64,000 nt of DNA, taken from contig NZ_PZZL01000003.1 in NCBI RefSeq assembly GCF_003046185.1, forward strand, positions 124,001 to 188,000. Reading direction: 5' to 3'. The notes under the pieces are model-generated. The model was not told the origin of the DNA. It ran no database searches and was given only the letters and a program-made list of their open reading frames with translations. The stretch comes from Phreatobacter oligotrophus. GTDB taxonomy: Bacteria; Pseudomonadota; Alphaproteobacteria; Rhizobiales; Phreatobacteraceae. Positions 8,131-16,804 of the stretch are shown in pieces; position 1 is the first letter of the stretch, and each line of letters starts with the position of its first letter. A program made the translations under genes and the position numbers.

Positions 8131-9819
8131 TCAGTTGCGGGCGCCGCCCTGGTTGGCCACCTGCGGCGGCTCGGAGGCCGCCGGTGCCGGAGCCTGACCC
8201 TGGGCCTGGCCGAGGCCGATCGAACCCATGGTGCGCGACAGCCAGTTGCCCTGCGGCGCGGGAGCCGGGGCAGGCTCGGGCGCGAAGGCCGAGACGGTCG
8301 GGGCCTGGACCGGACCGCTGGAGCGCGCGGCCACCGTGGTGCGCAGCGGCGAGGGGACCGGCACCGGCGCGGTGATGGCGCTGGCAACCGAGGCCTCGAG
8401 GGCCGGCGCGCCCTGCTGCGGCGCGGCAGCGGCCGGCAAGGTCACCGGGGTCGAGGAGGCGGAGGCAAGCGCCGGAGCCGTGGGGGCGGCAGCGGCCGGA
8501 GCCGGCGCCGCGGCGGCGACGGGAGCGCGGGCCGAGACCAGCGTCACCGGCTCGCTCTGCTGGCTGGCCAGCGAGAAGGTCGGTTCGGACGAGCCGACGC
8601 GGATCTGCCGGTGGGTGAAGCGCGAGGCAAAGGTGCGATGCGTGCCGCCATCAATGCCGGAGCGGGGCGGAGCAGCCGCGACCTCACGCGAGAGCGCCGC
8701 CACCTGCGCCATGTCGCGGGCGTGCTTGGCCGCAACCGCCTGCCGGATCGGCGGCGGCACGACGTAGGCCGGGCAGGCCGAGGCCGCCTGGAAGTTCGGA
8801 CGCGGCGCCGAGGTATCGTCTCCAACCGCAGTGAAGCGCGTGCGGATGTTGCGGGCCGGGGCCTCGCGGGTCACCGGCGCCATGGTGGTGACCGGCTGGT
8901 TCACCGAGGTCGGAACCGGGGTGGCGGGAGCTGCCGAGGTCGAGACATTGGCGCGCGCCGTGCTGGCATTGCGGGTGCCGGCCCAGGGGTCGTTCGCGGC
9001 GATCATCTCGCGGGTCTCGCCCACGCCGCCCTGCGCCAGCACCGACTGCGGCGACACGGCGTTGAAGACGTAGCGGCGCTCGCAGACGTCGACCTGCGGC
9101 TCCTGGCGGGTGACCTCGAAATGGTCGTAGCCTTCCTTCAGGTTCTTCCAGAAGGTCATGTTAGGATTGTTGCGGTGGCGGGCGAGGTTCCGCGGCGTCA
9201 TGCGGAACGGATAGGCCTGCACCTGGAACGAGTCCTGGCCGGCCTGCAGCGCCTCGCGGGCCAGCGCATAGACCTCGGCGATCGCCTCGTCGGTCATGGC
9301 GTAGCAGCCGCGCGACGAGCAGTCGCCGTGCACCATGAGATGCGAGCCGGTGCGGCCGTAGGACCGGTCGAACTGGTTCGGGAAGCCCATGTTGAACGCG
9401 AGGTAGTAGGACGACCGCGGGTTCATCAGGCCCATGTTGATCTGGTAGAAGCCCTCGGGCGACTGGCGGTCGCCCTCGCGGACCTTGGGCCCGAGATCAC
9501 CGGAATAGTTGCAGATCGGATAGGTCTTGAAGAGGGCGTAGCGGCCAGTCGCGTCGCGCTTCCAGACCTCGAGTTCGGCCTCTTCCTTAAAGATGCGCAT
9601 GAGCACCGGCGAGGTGCGGGTCATGCCCTTCACGTTCAGCTCTTCGACCACGGCCTGTGCGAGCGGCCGGTTGCCGCGGTTCGGGTCGTTGCGGGAGACG
9701 GTTTCGCCCTGGCAGGCGGCAAGCAGCGCGGCCATCGAGACAAGCGCAGCGACCCGCCAGCTGCGGGTCCGGCCAGACCGGACAGCTGCCTTCGTGTGAT
9801 CACCGGCCGACTGATGCAA
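8131..9819 (-). CDS. L,D-transpeptidase lipoprotein (YafK-like) with long Pro/Ala tail
   Basis: A YkuD-fold L,D-transpeptidase of the YafK type, expected to act on peptidoglycan or on attached lipoproteins in the periplasm. The catalytic motif is MVHGDCSSRGCYAMTD around residues 160-175, with His, Gly and nucleophile Cys in place. A lipobox LLAAC puts the lipid-bearing Cys at residue 36 when translation starts at TTG 9819, which has GGGAG 7 bases ahead; another TTG at 9921 would give 596 residues. About 250 C-terminal residues are Ala/Pro/Val/Thr rich, low in complexity and probably disordered, perhaps a wall-spanning tether. The gene follows accA on the same strand after 238 bases. Confidence 0.85.
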   Translation of the reverse strand: MHQSAGDHTKAAVRSGRTRSWRVAALVSMAALLAACQGETVSRNDPNRGNRPLAQAVVEELNVKGMTRTSPVLMRIFKEEAELEVWKRDATGRYALFKTYPICNYSGDLGPKVREGDRQSPEGFYQINMGLMNPRSSYYLAFNMGFPNQFDRSYGRTGSHLMVHGDCSSRGCYAMTDEAIAEVYALAREALQAGQDSFQVQAYPFRMTPRNLARHRNNPNMTFWKNLKEGYDHFEVTRQEPQVDVCERRYVFNAVSPQSVLAQGGVGETREMIAANDPWAGTRNASTARANVSTSAAPATPVPTSVNQPVTTMAPVTREAPARNIRTRFTAVGDDTSAPRPNFQAASACPAYVVPPPIRQAVAAKHARDMAQVAALSREVAAAPPRSGIDGGTHRTFASRFTHRQIRVGSSEPTFSLASQQSEPVTLVSARAPVAAAAPAPAAAAPTAPALASASSTPVTLPAAAAPQQGAPALEASVASAITAPVPVPSPLRTTVAARSSGPVQAPTVSAFAPEPAPAPAPQGNWLSRTMGSIGLGQAQGQAPAPAASEPPQVANQGGARN

Positions 9820-10057
9820 TGCTCTGCTCCCGAAAAGGGGCGTCGAAAAGAGGCCCCGCGAACGGTTCAGCTTGGCGCCGTGGATCCTTAACGGACCCTT
9901 GAAAGCGATCGATAGCGTCAACCCGCGGTTACTGCAAGCAGCCGAAAACGTGACCGAGGGTTAACGAATTCCCCGTCCCGTCACGGATGGGTGATGATGC
10001 GGCAAGGAAGGTGGCCGAACCAAGGCACGACCGCGCCCCGGCCCGCGTCGCCATGCC

Positions 10058-11011
10058 TCAGAGGGACCGGCCGATGGCGAGGAATTTCTCGCGGCGCAGG
10101 CGGCGGATGTCCTCGGGCGACTGGCCGGCCAGGGCACCGAGCGCCTGCTCGATGGCGTCGCCGACGCGGGTGATGGCGACATCGGGCTGGCGATGGGCGC
10201 CGCCCACCGGCTCCTGGATGATCTGGTCGATCACGCCGAACCGCATCAGGTCCTGGGCGGTGATCTTCATGTTGGTGGCCGCTTCCTGCGCCTTCGACGT
10301 GTCGCGCCAAAGGATCGAGGCGGCGCCCTCCGGCGAGATGACGCTGTAGATGGCGTGCTCCAGCATCATCACCTTGTTGGCGGTGGCAATCGCGATGGCG
10401 CCGCCCGAGCCGCCCTCGCCGATGACGATGGAGACGTTCGGCACCGACAGGCGCAGGCCGCAATCGGTGGAGCGCGCGATGGCCTCGGCCTGGCCACGCT
10501 CCTCGGCGCCGATTCCCGGATAGGCGCCGGCCGTGTCGACCAGCGAGATGACGGGAATGCCGAAGCGCTCGGCGGTCTCCATCAGGCGCACCGCCTTGCG
10601 GTAGCCCTCCGGGCGCGCCATGCCGAAATTGTGCCGGATGCGGGTTTCGGTGGTGTCGCCGCGCTCATGGCCCATGAAGCAGACGCTCTGGCCGCGGAAC
10701 CGGCCGAAGCCGCCGACAATGGCCTCGTCCTCGCCGAAGACGCGGTCGCCAGCGAGCGGGGTGAAGTCCTCGAGCAGCTGGGCGATGTAGTCGAGCGTGT
10801 GCGGGCGGCCGGGATGGCGGGCGACCAGCGTCTTCTGCCAGGGGGTGAGCCCGGCATAGAGATCCTTCAGCGCCTGATCGGCCTTCTGCTCGAGCCGCGT
10901 CACCTCTTCGGTGATCGAGACGCCGCCGTCACGGGCCGCGACTTCGCGCAGCTCCTCGACCTTGGATTCGAGTTCGGCGATCGGCTTTTCAAAATCGAGG
11001 TAGCTGCGCAT
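10058..11011 (-). CDS. accA: Acetyl-CoA carboxylase carboxyltransferase subunit alpha
   Basis: The 317-residue alpha subunit of the carboxyltransferase half of acetyl-CoA carboxylase, which with AccD moves CO2 from biotin to acetyl-CoA to make malonyl-CoA for fatty acid synthesis. The usual start MRSYLDFEKPI is at ATG 11011. Recognisable blocks are HPGRPHTLDYI, GFGRFRGQSVCFMGHERG, SLVDTAGAYPGIGAEERGQAEAIA and IGEGGSGGAIAIA, the last two forming the oxyanion and CoA pockets. Full length, no anomalies. It lies 123 bases downstream of xerD on the same strand, an order common in Hyphomicrobiales. Confidence 0.97.
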   Translation of the reverse strand: MRSYLDFEKPIAELESKVEELREVAARDGGVSITEEVTRLEQKADQALKDLYAGLTPWQKTLVARHPGRPHTLDYIAQLLEDFTPLAGDRVFGEDEAIVGGFGRFRGQSVCFMGHERGDTTETRIRHNFGMARPEGYRKAVRLMETAERFGIPVISLVDTAGAYPGIGAEERGQAEAIARSTDCGLRLSVPNVSIVIGEGGSGGAIAIATANKVMMLEHAIYSVISPEGAASILWRDTSKAQEAATNMKITAQDLMRFGVIDQIIQEPVGGAHRQPDVAITRVGDAIEQALGALAGQSPEDIRRLRREKFLAIGRSL

Positions 11012-11134
11012 CGGCAAGGTGCGGCCCACAACCCGTGTGCGTCGGCCGGTGAGGGCCGGGGACGGCCCCGAAGGGCCCGATGAAGCGCGACGACATGCCC
11101 GTGCGGACAGGGCAAGTCAAGGACGGAGGACCGC

Positions 11135-12058
11135 CTAGTCCTCCCCCGAGAGCGGATGAAGGTCGCGCACGAGGCTCTTCAGCCGCTCGTCCAGCACATG
11201 GGTGTAGATCTGTGTCGTCGCAATGTCGGCATGGCCGAGAAGCTGTTGCACGGCCCTCAGGTCCGCGCCGTTCTGGAGGAGATGGCTGGCGAAGGCGTGG
11301 CGCAGGACATGCGGGGAGACCTTGGCGGCCGGCAGGCCCGCGGCCCCCGCAATCGCCTTCAGTTCGCGCCCGACATGCTGGCGGGTGAGGTGCCCGCTCT
11401 CGCCCGACGATGGGAACAGCCATTTGGAGGGGCCGAGCCCGGCTGCCTCCCGCAACGCCAGATAGGCGACCATGGCCTCCTTCGCCGCCTCGTTCAGCGG
11501 GACGATGCGCTCCTTGTTGCCCTTGCCGCGCACCACGAGGAAGCGCTGGTCGCGGCGGGCGGCAGCGACGGGAAGCGCAATGAGCTCGGAGACGCGCAGA
11601 CCCGTGGCGTAGAGGAGTTCGAGCAGGCAGGCGAGCCGCGCTGCCCGCAAACGGTCGCCGACGGGCCGCTCCGGATCGTCGATTCCCTCGCGGGAGACGG
11701 CGAGGAGCTTTTCCACCTCCTGCATCCCCAGCGTCTTCGGCAGGGGGCGGCCGCGCTTCGGACCCTCCAGCACCGCCGCCGGGTCGTCCTTGCTGATGCC
11801 CTCGCCATAGAGGAAGCGGTGGAACTGCCGCACCGCCGAAAGGCGCCTAGCGACCGATGCGGTCTGCAGCCCGCGCGACCGGCAGTCGGCGAGATAGTCG
11901 CGGATGACGGCGGTGGTGGCGGACTTCGGGCCGGCGCCCTGCGAGCCGAGGAACCCGGCATAATCATCGAGGTCCCGGCGATAGGCCTCGAGCGTGTTGC
12001 GGGCGGCGCCGCGCTCGGCGGCCATCATGTCGAGGAAGAGGTCGACCTCGCCGGCCAT
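11135..12058 (-). CDS. xerD: Tyrosine recombinase XerD
   Basis: A 307-residue tyrosine recombinase that, with XerC, resolves chromosome dimers at dif under FtsK control. The N-terminal SAM-like core-binding domain is residues about 1-90. Catalytic residues are all visible: Arg155 (GLRVSEL), Lys182 (GKGNKER), His250 and Arg253 (SPHVLRHAFASHLL), His276 (LLGHADIATTQIYTH) and Tyr285. It sits just downstream of a small membrane protein gene and upstream of accA, which is the chromosomal XerD setting rather than that of a mobile-element integrase. No dif-like site was recognised nearby. Confidence 0.95.
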   Translation of the reverse strand: MAGEVDLFLDMMAAERGAARNTLEAYRRDLDDYAGFLGSQGAGPKSATTAVIRDYLADCRSRGLQTASVARRLSAVRQFHRFLYGEGISKDDPAAVLEGPKRGRPLPKTLGMQEVEKLLAVSREGIDDPERPVGDRLRAARLACLLELLYATGLRVSELIALPVAAARRDQRFLVVRGKGNKERIVPLNEAAKEAMVAYLALREAAGLGPSKWLFPSSGESGHLTRQHVGRELKAIAGAAGLPAAKVSPHVLRHAFASHLLQNGADLRAVQQLLGHADIATTQIYTHVLDERLKSLVRDLHPLSGED

Positions 12059-12062
12059 GGCC

Positions 12063-12212
12063 TCAGCGGCGCGGCTGGAGGCGCGCGGGCGGCACCTGCT
12101 GGCTCATCTCCCGCGGCTCGGGCTCGACCAGATAGGCGAGCGCCAGCATGCCGGAAAAGCCAAGCCCGGCGAGAACGAGCAGGATGGTGACGAAACGGAA
12201 CAGCGTCGGCAT
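12063..12212 (-). CDS. Small one-helix membrane protein upstream of xerD
   Basis: A 49-residue protein beginning MPTLFRFVTILLVLAGLGF: one N-terminal hydrophobic helix (about residues 4-27), then a short LVEPEPREMSQQVPPARLQ tail. Short proteins with this PKPRE/PEPREM tail occur at the same place before xerD in other Hyphomicrobiales, so I regard it as a real conserved gene of unknown function. Its stop is 4 bases ahead of the xerD start, suggesting translation coupling. It is divergent from exonuclease III. Confidence 0.75.
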   Translation of the reverse strand: MPTLFRFVTILLVLAGLGFSGMLALAYLVEPEPREMSQQVPPARLQPRR

Positions 12213-12417
12213 GGTCGGCCTCTGGCTGCCCCCTTGGACCATCAAAGACTGCTTCGGACAAGAGGTGGCCGTCGCGCTTCCCAGCCCTGGGACGCCATCC
12301 AGGGCCGCTGCGAACTTTGGCAGCAGCAGGCGGAAACGGGTGGACAGCGCCCCTCGCGCGGCTATCCCGGCACCGGCGCCGCTTCTATGGTGCGCGTCGA
12401 ACCAGCCCGGACACGCC

Positions 12418-13230
12418 ATGACGCTGACCATCGCCACCTGGAACATCAATTCCGTGCGCCTGCGCATCGAGACGGTCGCGCGCTTCGTCGCCGAGCACCA
12501 GCCGGACGTGCTGTGCCTGCAGGAGACCAAGTGCATCGACGGCCAGTTCCCGCTCGCTGACGTCAAGCGCATGGGCTACGAGCACACAGCCATCCATGGC
12601 CAGAAGGGCTATCACGGCGTCGCCGTCTTCTCGCGCTTCGCCCTCAAGGACGTCGATCGCAAGGCCTTCTGCGACAAGAACGATGCCCGCCATATCGCCG
12701 TGACGCTGGCGGAGGGCCCCGGCGCCGGCACCCGCATCCACAATTTCTACGTCCCCGCCGGCGGCGACGAACCGGATCCGGCGATCAACGAGAAATTCGC
12801 CCACAAGCTCGGCTTCCTCGACGAGATGGAGGCGTGGGACGCCCTGCGCGTCGGCGGCGGTGCTTCGAAGACCGTCCTCGTCGGCGACCTCAACATCGCC
12901 CCCCTCGAACACGACGTCTGGAGCTCGAAGCAGCTCACCAAGGTTGTCTCGCACACGCCGCTGGAGCGCCGCCGCCTCACCGAGGTCGCGACCAACGGCG
13001 GGTGGGTCGACATGATGCGCGCGCTCACCCCCGAGCCGCAGAAGCTCTACACCTGGTGGAGCTACCGCTCGCCCGACTGGGACGCCGCCGACAAGGGCCG
13101 CCGCCTCGACCATGTCTGGCTGAGCCCGGCCCTTGCCCCCGCCATGCGGCAGGTGAAGGTGCTGCGCGAGGCCCGCGGCTGGGACCGCCCGTCGGACCAT
13201 GTCCCGGTGGTGGCCACGCTGGCGTTGTGA
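12418..13230 (+). CDS. xth: Exodeoxyribonuclease III
   Basis: A 270-residue exonuclease III/AP endonuclease of the XthA family, which cuts 5' of abasic sites and degrades 3' ends during base excision repair. The family opening ATWNINSVRLR, metal ligand Glu36 in CLQETK, GDLNIAP (Asp-Asn pair), the RLDHVW block and the terminal SDHVPV with catalytic His are all visible. The ATG at 12418 gives the standard N-terminus. The gene converges on the BrnTA pair with only 4 bases between the stops. Confidence 0.95.
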   Translation: MTLTIATWNINSVRLRIETVARFVAEHQPDVLCLQETKCIDGQFPLADVKRMGYEHTAIHGQKGYHGVAVFSRFALKDVDRKAFCDKNDARHIAVTLAEGPGAGTRIHNFYVPAGGDEPDPAINEKFAHKLGFLDEMEAWDALRVGGGASKTVLVGDLNIAPLEHDVWSSKQLTKVVSHTPLERRRLTEVATNGGWVDMMRALTPEPQKLYTWWSYRSPDWDAADKGRRLDHVWLSPALAPAMRQVKVLREARGWDRPSDHVPVVATLAL

Positions 13231-13234
13231 CGCC

Positions 13235-13567
13235 CTAGCGGCTTCCGCGCTTTCGGGCGGCATCGACGTAGCTGGAGAGCACAGCGCTGATGCGGCTCTG
13301 ATAGCCTTTGCCGGTCGCCTTGAAGTGTCCGACCACGCGCTTCGGCAGCCGCAGGGTGATCTGGACCGTGCCCTCCGGCTCCACCACGTCGACGCCGTCC
13401 CAGAAGTCAGCGGGGATCGCCCCGGCATCCGGGTCACTGGCTGCCCGCCGTTCGACCTCGGCGTCATCGAGGCCTTTGGTCGCCGACGACAGCGGCGGAG
13501 CGGCCGGGAGGTCGACCAGACCGTCAAACCGGACGTCCGACCCGGTCTTGGTAGGTTTTGCTGTCAC
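13235..13567 (-). CDS. brnA: BrnA family antitoxin
   Basis: A 110-residue BrnA-type antitoxin. Its C-terminal part, TVQITLRLPKRVVGHFKATGKGYQSRISAVLSSYV, is the ribbon-helix-helix DNA-binding fold of the family, while the N-terminal half should wrap the toxin. GTG at 13567 is the best start, with GGAGG ten bases upstream; this start lies inside the toxin gene, giving a 44-base overlap and probable coupled translation. In the Brucella BrnTA system the antitoxin represses its own promoter, and a palindrome ahead of brnT here fits that. Confidence 0.88.
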   Translation of the reverse strand: MTAKPTKTGSDVRFDGLVDLPAAPPLSSATKGLDDAEVERRAASDPDAGAIPADFWDGVDVVEPEGTVQITLRLPKRVVGHFKATGKGYQSRISAVLSSYVDAARKRGSR

Positions 13568-13805
13568 GACTGCTGGCCCTCCAGGCCGAGATGATGCGGA
13601 TGTCGCCGCCGCGCTCGGTGAACACGACGCGAAGGACGATCCCGTCGAAAGCACCGAGGGCGAGCCAGCGCGGCTCGCCATAGTCACGGCGAACATCCGG
13701 TGCCTTGAGGATGGGTCCCCGGAAAATCTGGGCTGCCTGAAGAAACGAGACGCCGTGCTTGGCCTCGTTGGACCTGCTCTTGGCCTCGTCCCACTGAAAG
13801 CCCAT
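13524..13805 (-). CDS. brnT: BrnT family toxin (ribonuclease)
   Basis: A 93-residue BrnT toxin of the RelE-like fold, which cleaves RNA and halts growth when free of BrnA. The family opening FQWDEAKSRSNEAKHGVSF, the mid-part EPRWLALGAFDGIVLRVVFTERG and the terminal IRIISAWRASSRDSKTYQ are typical, including the His-Gly and Arg residues used in catalysis. It is the first gene of the pair, as is usual for BrnTA. The cassette sits between two housekeeping genes with no flanking repeats or integrase nearby. Confidence 0.9.
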   Translation of the reverse strand: MGFQWDEAKSRSNEAKHGVSFLQAAQIFRGPILKAPDVRRDYGEPRWLALGAFDGIVLRVVFTERGGDIRIISAWRASSRDSKTYQDRVGRPV

Positions 13806-13812
13806 GACGAAC

Positions 13813-13822
13813 TGTAGCTACA
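13813..13822. promoter_or_regulatory. Palindrome immediately upstream of brnT, candidate BrnA operator
   Basis: TGTAGCTACA is a perfect 10-base palindrome ending 8 bases from the brnT ATG. BrnTA operons are known to be autoregulated through the ribbon-helix-helix antitoxin, so this is the natural candidate site. Its position over the expected ribosome binding region means there is almost no leader; no Shine-Dalgarno sequence is seen between it and the ATG. Confidence 0.4.
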
Positions 13823-13928
13823 AATGCAGCTTCCCTCAACGGCCAACGGTCTCGGCTTGGCAGCTTCACCGCGGTTTGTGTTGCGCTGCATCACCCGAAG
13901 GCCCTATGGCCTCGCGCGGGGCGTTTCG

Positions 13929-13957
13929 TTGACACCCCGAGGGGCCGCTTCTAGGGT
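13929..13957 (+). promoter_or_regulatory. Predicted sigma-70 type promoter of etfBA
   Basis: A perfect -35 TTGACA at 13929 is separated by 17 bases from TAGGGT at 13952, which matches three of the six -10 positions. The predicted start falls about 65 bases before the etfB ATG at 14030. The strong -35 and ideal spacing make this the clearest vegetative promoter in the window. Confidence 0.55.
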
Positions 13958-14029
13958 GCGCGCCCGGTCGAAACGACCTCTTGGAACCGATTATCCGCGC
14001 GGAAAATCGTCCGTGCGGGGAGGGACACG

Positions 14030-14779
14030 ATGAAGATTCTGGTGCCCGTGAAGCGGGTGGTGGACTACAACGTCAAGATCCGCGTGAAGCCCGACGGCTC
14101 CGGGGTCGAACTCGCCAACGTGAAGATGTCGATGAACCCCTTCGACGAGATCGCCGTCGAGGAGGCCATCCGTCTGAAGGAGAAGGGCGCCGCGACCGAG
14201 ATCGTCGTCGTCTCCATCGGCCCGCAGGGCGCCGCCGAGACCATCCGCACCGCGCTCGCCATGGGCGCCGACCGCGGCATCCACGTGAAGACCGACGCCA
14301 CCGTCGAGCCGCTCGCCGTCGCCAAGATCCTCAGGGGCGTGGTCGGTGAGGAGGCCCCGGGCCTCGTCATCCTCGGCAAGCAGGCGATCGACGACGACAG
14401 CAACCAGACCGGCCAGATGCTGGCCGCTCTCCTCGGCTGGCCGCAGGGCACCTTCGCCTCCAAGGTCGAGGTCGCCGGCGATGCCGTCGCCGTGACCCGC
14501 GAGGTCGATGGCGGCCTGCAGACGGTGAAGCTGAAGACGCCCGCCATCGTCACGACGGACCTGCGCCTCAACGAGCCGCGCTATGCCTCGCTGCCGAACA
14601 TCATGAAGGCGAAGAAGAAGCCGATCGACGAGAAGGCGCCCGAGACCTACGGCGTCGACGTCGCACCGCGGCTGAAGGTGCTGAAGACCGCCGAGCCGGA
14701 GGGCCGCAAGGCCGGTGTCAAGGTGGCCTCGGTCGCCGAACTCGTCGCCAAGCTCAAGAACGAAGCCGGGGTGCTCTGA
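14030..14779 (+). CDS. etfB: Electron transfer flavoprotein subunit beta
   Basis: The 249-residue beta subunit of ETF, the soluble flavoprotein that collects electrons from acyl-CoA and other dehydrogenases and hands them to ETF-quinone oxidoreductase. It opens [20 protein letters not shown], and holds [27 protein letters not shown] (the AMP-binding and ETF-beta signature region) and [12 protein letters not shown], the recognition loop that docks to dehydrogenases. GGGAGGG lies 5 bases before the ATG. Its stop overlaps the start of etfA as TGATG. The acyl-CoA dehydrogenases at 1-1999 are potential electron donors. Confidence 0.96.
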   Translation: MKILVPVKRVVDYNVKIRVKPDGSGVELANVKMSMNPFDEIAVEEAIRLKEKGAATEIVVVSIGPQGAAETIRTALAMGADRGIHVKTDATVEPLAVAKILRGVVGEEAPGLVILGKQAIDDDSNQTGQMLAALLGWPQGTFASKVEVAGDAVAVTREVDGGLQTVKLKTPAIVTTDLRLNEPRYASLPNIMKAKKKPIDEKAPETYGVDVAPRLKVLKTAEPEGRKAGVKVASVAELVAKLKNEAGVL

Positions 14780-15714
14780 TGGCCACGCTCCTTCTCGCCG
14801 AACACGACAACGCCTCGCTGAAGGACCCGACGCTGAAGGCGCTGACCGCCGCCGTCGCCCTCGGCGCGCCGGTCACCGTCCTCGTTGCCGGCACGGGCTG
14901 CGGCCCGGCCGCCGAGGCAGCCTCCAAGCTCGCCGGCGTCGCCAAGGTGCTGGTCGCCGACAATGCGGCCTATGCGAACCTGCTGGCCGAGCCGACCGCC
15001 GCCCTGATCGTCTCGATCGCCGGCGGCTATGACGCGATCGTCGCGCCCTCCACGGCCAACGGCAAGAACGTCATGCCGCGCGTCGCGGCCCTGCTCGACG
15101 TGATGCAGATCTCCGACATCACCAAGGTGCTCGCGCCCGACACGTTCGAGCGGCCGATCTATGCCGGCAACGCGCTGCAGACCGTGCAGTCGACCGACGC
15201 CAAGAAGGTCATCACCGTCCGCACCGCCTCCTTCCAGGCGGCGGGCACGGGCGGCTCGGCCCCGGTCGAGGCGGTTGCCGCCGTGGCCGATCCGGGCGTC
15301 TCGACCTTCGTCGGCGAGGAGATCGTCAAGTCCGACCGTCCCGAGCTCGGCGCGGCGAAGATCATCATCTCCGGCGGCCGCGCGCTCGGCTCCAAGGAGG
15401 CCTTCGCCAAGGTCATCGAGCCCGTCGCCGACAAGCTCGGCGCCGCCATGGGCGCCTCGCGCGCCGCGGTGGATGCCGGCTACGCGCCGAACGACTGGCA
15501 GGTCGGCCAGACCGGCAAGGTCGTCGCCCCCGAGCTCTACATCGCCGTGGGCATCTCGGGCGCCATCCAGCACCTCGCCGGCATGAAGGACTCCAAGGTC
15601 ATCGTCGCCATCAACAAGGACGAGGAGGCGCCGATCTTCCAGGTCGCCGACTATGGCCTGGTGGGTGACCTCTTCACGCTGCTCCCCGAGCTCGAGAAAG
15701 AGCTCGGCAAGTAA
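14779..15714 (+). CDS. etfA: Electron transfer flavoprotein subunit alpha
   Basis: The 311-residue alpha subunit of ETF. The C-terminal FAD domain shows [21 protein letters not shown] near residue 194, [19 protein letters not shown] near 236, and [30 protein letters not shown], which is the family signature. The N-terminal domain contains FVGEEIVKS. It begins on the last base of etfB, so translation is coupled in a 1:1 complex. A GC-rich stem-loop with a GCAA loop follows 13 bases after the stop and may end the transcript before the dehydrogenase gene. Confidence 0.96.
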   Translation: MATLLLAEHDNASLKDPTLKALTAAVALGAPVTVLVAGTGCGPAAEAASKLAGVAKVLVADNAAYANLLAEPTAALIVSIAGGYDAIVAPSTANGKNVMPRVAALLDVMQISDITKVLAPDTFERPIYAGNALQTVQSTDAKKVITVRTASFQAAGTGGSAPVEAVAAVADPGVSTFVGEEIVKSDRPELGAAKIIISGGRALGSKEAFAKVIEPVADKLGAAMGASRAAVDAGYAPNDWQVGQTGKVVAPELYIAVGISGAIQHLAGMKDSKVIVAINKDEEAPIFQVADYGLVGDLFTLLPELEKELGK

Positions 15715-15727
15715 GGCTGATCGCGGC

Positions 15728-15752
15728 GGGCGGGGAGCAATCCCCGCCCTTG
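15728..15752 (+). terminator. Stem-loop after etfA
   Basis: GGGCGGGGA and TCCCCGCCC form a perfect 9-bp stem closed by a GCAA tetraloop, starting 13 bases after the etfA stop. Only a short TT follows, so it may be a weak terminator or a 3'-end stabiliser rather than a full intrinsic terminator. Confidence 0.5.
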
Positions 15753-15908
15753 CCGTCTGGCGATGCGCATGGGCGATCGCCGCCCGGCGGGCCGCCTCCC
15801 GGCAATCGGGATGGCGTCGGCGGCGAGACCGTCGTAGAGATGTCCGCCAGTTCGTTTAGATCGCACCGCCGCCCGGCTCAGAGCCCGGGCCGTGCACCGG
15901 GTGGAACC

Positions 15909-16784
15909 ATGGACATTCGCAAGATCGGCGTGATCGGCGCCGGGCAGATGGGCAACGGCATCGCGCATGTGGCGGCTCTCGCCGGCATCGACGTGGCCCT
16001 GCACGACATCTCCGAAGACCGCATCAAGTCGGGCCTGGCCACCATCAACGGCAATATGAGCCGTCAACTGTCGAAGAACCTCATCAGCGAGGAGGAGCGG
16101 CAGAAGGCGCTGATGCGCATCGAGGCGGCGCCGCAGCTGGCCCATCTCGGCGATTGCGACCTTGTCATCGAGGCCGCCACCGAGAACGAGCAGGTCAAGG
16201 TCAAGATCTTCCAGTCGGTCTGCCCGGTGGTGAAGCCGGATGCGATCCTGGCGACCAACACCTCGTCGATCTCCATCACCCGCCTCGCCTCGACGACGGA
16301 CCGGCCCGAGCGCTTCATCGGCATCCATTTCATGAATCCGGTGCCGGTCATGCAGCTCGTCGAGCTGATCCGCGGCATCGCGACCGAGGACGAGACCTTC
16401 GAGGCCGCCCGCACGCTCTGCACCAAGCTCGGCAAGACGGTGGCCGTGGCCGAGGACTTCCCGGCCTTCATCGTCAACCGCATCCTGCTGCCGATGATCA
16501 ACGAGGCGATCTATACGCTCTATGAGGGCGTCGGCTCGGTCGAGGCCATCGACACCGCCATGCGGCTGGGCGCCAACCACCCGATGGGCCCGCTGCAGCT
16601 CGCCGACTTCATCGGCCTCGACACCTGCCTGTCGGTCATGCAGGTGCTCTACGAAGGCCTCGCCGACTCCAAGTATCGCCCCTGCCCGCTGCTGGTGAAA
16701 TATGTCGAGGCCGGCTGGCTCGGCCGCAAATCGCAGCGCGGTTTCTACGACTATCGCGGCGAGCGCCCCGTTCCGACCCGTTGA
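15909..16784 (+). CDS. 3-hydroxybutyryl-CoA dehydrogenase
   Basis: A 291-residue NAD(P)-dependent 3-hydroxyacyl-CoA dehydrogenase of the short single-domain-pair type (PaaH/Hbd), interconverting 3-hydroxybutyryl-CoA and acetoacetyl-CoA. The dinucleotide motif GVIGAGQMGNGIAH is at residues 7-20, catalytic His140 is in GIHFMNPVPVMQLVE, and NTSSISIT and FIVNRILLPMINEAI are the expected conserved blocks. I use the ATG at 15909; an in-frame upstream start would add 53 residues of unrelated sequence. It follows etfBA in the same direction, a common grouping for beta-oxidation or butanoate metabolism, but a 194-base gap with a hairpin separates them. Confidence 0.94.
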   Translation: MDIRKIGVIGAGQMGNGIAHVAALAGIDVALHDISEDRIKSGLATINGNMSRQLSKNLISEEERQKALMRIEAAPQLAHLGDCDLVIEAATENEQVKVKIFQSVCPVVKPDAILATNTSSISITRLASTTDRPERFIGIHFMNPVPVMQLVELIRGIATEDETFEAARTLCTKLGKTVAVAEDFPAFIVNRILLPMINEAIYTLYEGVGSVEAIDTAMRLGANHPMGPLQLADFIGLDTCLSVMQVLYEGLADSKYRPCPLLVKYVEAGWLGRKSQRGFYDYRGERPVPTR

Positions 16785-16804
16785 TGATCCCGGCCCGCTG
16801 ACGG

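Noticed and set aside
11135-12058. The tyrosine recombinase as the integrase of a mobile element.
   Set aside because: Length, N-terminal domain and location between a conserved small gene and accA fit chromosomal XerD. No attachment repeats, tRNA or phage-like genes adjoin it.
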